A stretch of 64,000 bases of DNA from Paramecium sonneborni (taxonomy: Eukaryota; Ciliophora; Oligohymenophorea; Peniculida; Parameciidae): NCBI GenBank assembly GCA_905182985.1, contig CAJJDN010000093.1, positions 133,407-197,406 of the forward strand. Reading direction: 5' to 3'. Position numbers and translations under genes: made by a program. Of this stretch, positions 61,700 to 64,000 are shown piece by piece. Position 1 is the first letter of the stretch; every line of letters starts with the position of its first letter. The notes beneath the pieces are model-generated. The model searched no databases. It was given only the letters and a program-made list of their open reading frames with translations, and was not told the DNA's origin.

Positions 61700-61886
61700 T
61701 ATTAATTAAATAAATTATAAAAGTTAGTTATATTTAATATTAAATTTTACTATTCTTAAAGAATTATAGAAACTAAAAAATTTACCTCTTCACATTTAAT
61801 GAATACAATTTATATAAAAAAATTGAAATAAAAAAATAATCAATTTTTGCATTTTACATTACAGTATTGAGTAAATTCATATTTAA

Positions 61887-64000
61887 TCAAAAAAAATTAG
61901 TTAAATACTTTTGTAAAATAGATTTAAGTTTCGATTAATCTACAGGTTTTGGTAACGTATCCTAAAATATGGACAAGTCTTCTTTATTTGAATCATAAGC
62001 AGAATTAGCTACAATTACTGGAGGATTTACATTGATTGAATTGAAAAATGATATTATCTTATTCTATATGTTATTTATACCTTTTAAGTCGCTTGTATAC
62101 CATTTAGCAATGGCATTTCTATATCCATCAATATCAATTAATAAAAAGGATGGCATTATTTTTGTTAATACTTTGAGATAACTAAATCTATAGCCTCAAA
62201 ACCATTATAAGCAGTATCACTATTAATTTTATATTACAATAAAATAGTCTTTAAAGCTTAAACATTAAATGGAACATCATCAACAAGTAATATTGCTGAA
62301 CAATCACAAGATTTTTGGCTTATATTTTGAATTAATTTAAAATCAAGACTCTTATTCATTGATATACAGAATATATCATCACTTTAAGCATTTGAAATTG
62401 ATTCATTATCATCTTTAATGAATAACATATCTGAAATGTAAAATGAAATATATGTATATTTTTAGAGAGCAGATTTAATTGAAAATTAATTTTTTCTTGA
62501 TTCAATTATTGCCAAGCCTTGAATTAAACGATTTGACATTTTCAATCCAATACCTGAAGATAATTAATTTTGAGTCATCCAATATCCACTTTCTTCAGAT
62601 GAAACGGAATGCAATTCTCGAAAAATAAAACTTAATTTTTACTCCGATATCCCAAAACCTTAATCCTTGACTTTTATTTTAATGTATTAATGAGAAAATT
62701 TAAACTTATTTTTAAATTGAACTCGAATGTGAGTATTTGAGGGAGAAAACTTTATTGAATTATTTAATAAATTTATGAGAACTTAGATTATTCTTTATTT
62801 ATCATTTATCACAATTTAATTTATTAATTTAGTTTTAAAAGTTAAAAGTATTCCTTTACTTTTACATGCTGCTGTGTATAATTACTTTAAATAATCTGCG
62901 ATCTCTCTTATATTAAATTTGGAATAGTGATGTACAAATGAATTGGATTGCATTGCTGCATAATCAAGTATATCATTAATTTGAAATAGTAATAACTTAT
63001 TTGAATTTAAAGCAGGATAAACATACTCATGATTCATTTTATCATTCAATTATGATGATAATACTTCTAATAGCTATAATGAACTATTTAAAGGTGTTCT
63101 TAATTCATGAGAAAAGGAATTTAAAATACTATTTTAAAATTTGATAAATTAAGCTAACTCTTTCTTTCTTTCTTTGCTTGACACATTTTAAATTAGAACT
63201 ATTGTAACTTACTCAGATTTATAAAATTATTGTAATAAAGAAATTTTTACTACTTTTGATTTAGATATCCCATTTTTGCTTAATTCTTTGTATTTGTAGA
63301 TAAGATTAAATTATTCTTCCTTTTAATTAAAAATTGCTTAAATAGGATCATCTATCCTTATGCTTGATAAAAAAGCTCTATTTGATTTTTACATATCATT
63401 ATTATTATTTATTTCTTCAGGTCCTCCAATATGATCCAGTAATATCCTATTTGAATTTGAAAATATTACTTAATTAACTAATTTTTTAACTAAAGGCTGA
63501 TTTCTTCATTTGTTTCACAATCAAAATTTTTAAAATATTATTTTGCAAATTAATTACAATATTTTATACTTTATTAATAATCTAAGAGCATTATTCCGAT
63601 AGGCAGATTATCTAGGATCGATAATTCACTATCTAATAATTTTAATGATACTATAAAGTTTGTCTAAGAATTATACTATAGATTATTGTTGTTAGCATCT
63701 GAATTTTGGATAATACTAGATTTCTTCTTTTTAGATTATAAATATTATTTCATCCACAACATACAAGAAATAATGAGCGAAAAAATATTTTAAACTGCTT
63801 CAAATATATCATTTTCCCAATTAAATATTACTCTAAAGACTTAAGAGATTATAAGTAAAATTCTAAAAGCTTTATTTAGTTTAATCTCTATATCTAATTC
63901 ACTACTTAAAATCTGGGTTAATACCAGAAATAAGAAATCAAAATTTGTTTACTATAAAATTTATTGGGCATTGATAAAAGAAATAAGATAAACTATTTTT
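61887..64000 (-). CDS. Hybrid histidine kinase (5' end off window)
   Basis: Runs off the right edge. In order: an N-terminal part with at least one hydrophobic stretch (FDFLFLVLTQIL), a PAS-like region (LPIGIMLLDYQQSIKYCN), dimerisation helix with H-box SFSHELRTPLNSSLQLLEVL, ATPase domain with N-box VLINLLNNSIKFSPS and G1 KDQGFGI, then a C-terminal receiver: AILLVDDVPFNVQALKTILL (DD pocket), an aspartate in SFLLIDIDGYRNAIAKW and the lysine in DTLPKPVDQSKLKSI. Such proteins autophosphorylate on His and pass phosphate to Asp. The phosphoacceptor Asp region is altered from the usual 'D..MP.MDG', so phosphotransfer is not guaranteed. Confidence 0.85.

Overview
The window reads as somatic (macronuclear-type) DNA of a ciliate, most probably a Paramecium or a close relative. 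Three things point there. The DNA is extremely AT-rich. Conserved proteins such as histone H2B, MCM5, IMP4 and PRMT1 read through only if TAA and TAG code for glutamine and TGA is the only stop. Almost every multi-exon gene is rebuilt by removing tiny GT...AG introns, mostly 20-35 nt, usually ending TAG or AAG. Genes are tightly packed on both strands. All protein calls below come from translating by eye with this code. Homology calls rest on recognised motifs, not on a search.

Layout. 1-5.4 kb: minus-strand RP2-like, an unknown protein, a PRMT1-type arginine methyltransferase and a TFIIB/cyclin-fold-like protein. 5.4-14.4 kb: a SET-domain protein (+), a ceramide synthase-like TLC protein (-), a leishmanolysin-type metalloprotease (-), a decayed OSBP-related gene (+), a Spc25-like coiled coil (-) and a RING-CH ubiquitin ligase (-). 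15.8-24.6 kb: IMP4, a thioredoxin-like protein, histone H2B, an auxilin-like J protein and a small membrane protein (all +), then a STIMATE/TMEM110-like protein and an unknown coiled coil (-), then an unknown charged protein (+). 25-32 kb: RRP6/EXOSC10, a PX-BAR sorting nexin, an unknown protein and a Q-rich zinc-motif protein, all minus. 33-41 kb: a secreted H-type lectin plus beta/gamma-crystallin-like protein, small genes including a RING finger, MCM5 (-) and an unknown protein. 41-53 kb: ArfGAP, an S10 carboxypeptidase-like protein that appears catalytically dead, a small acylated protein, two unknowns, phosphatidylserine decarboxylase and a giant surface protein. 53-64 kb: an NCLX-type cation exchanger, MORN/IQ, cyclic-nucleotide-binding and TTLL proteins, and a partial hybrid histidine kinase.

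The gene set is ordinary eukaryotic housekeeping (replication, exosome, ribosome biogenesis, trafficking, lipid synthesis) mixed with ciliate surface and cilium functions. It is not an operon or a pathogenicity-type cluster, and I see no new multi-gene defence or mobile system. The most useful second-look items are two exact direct duplications (1009 and 1207 bp), each hinged on a single N, which look like unmerged contig overlaps. Next come the OSBP-related gene relic, the active-site-substituted S10 protein, the lectin-crystallin architecture, and very tight gene spacing (22 bp between divergent start codons; convergent genes sharing a palindromic stop).
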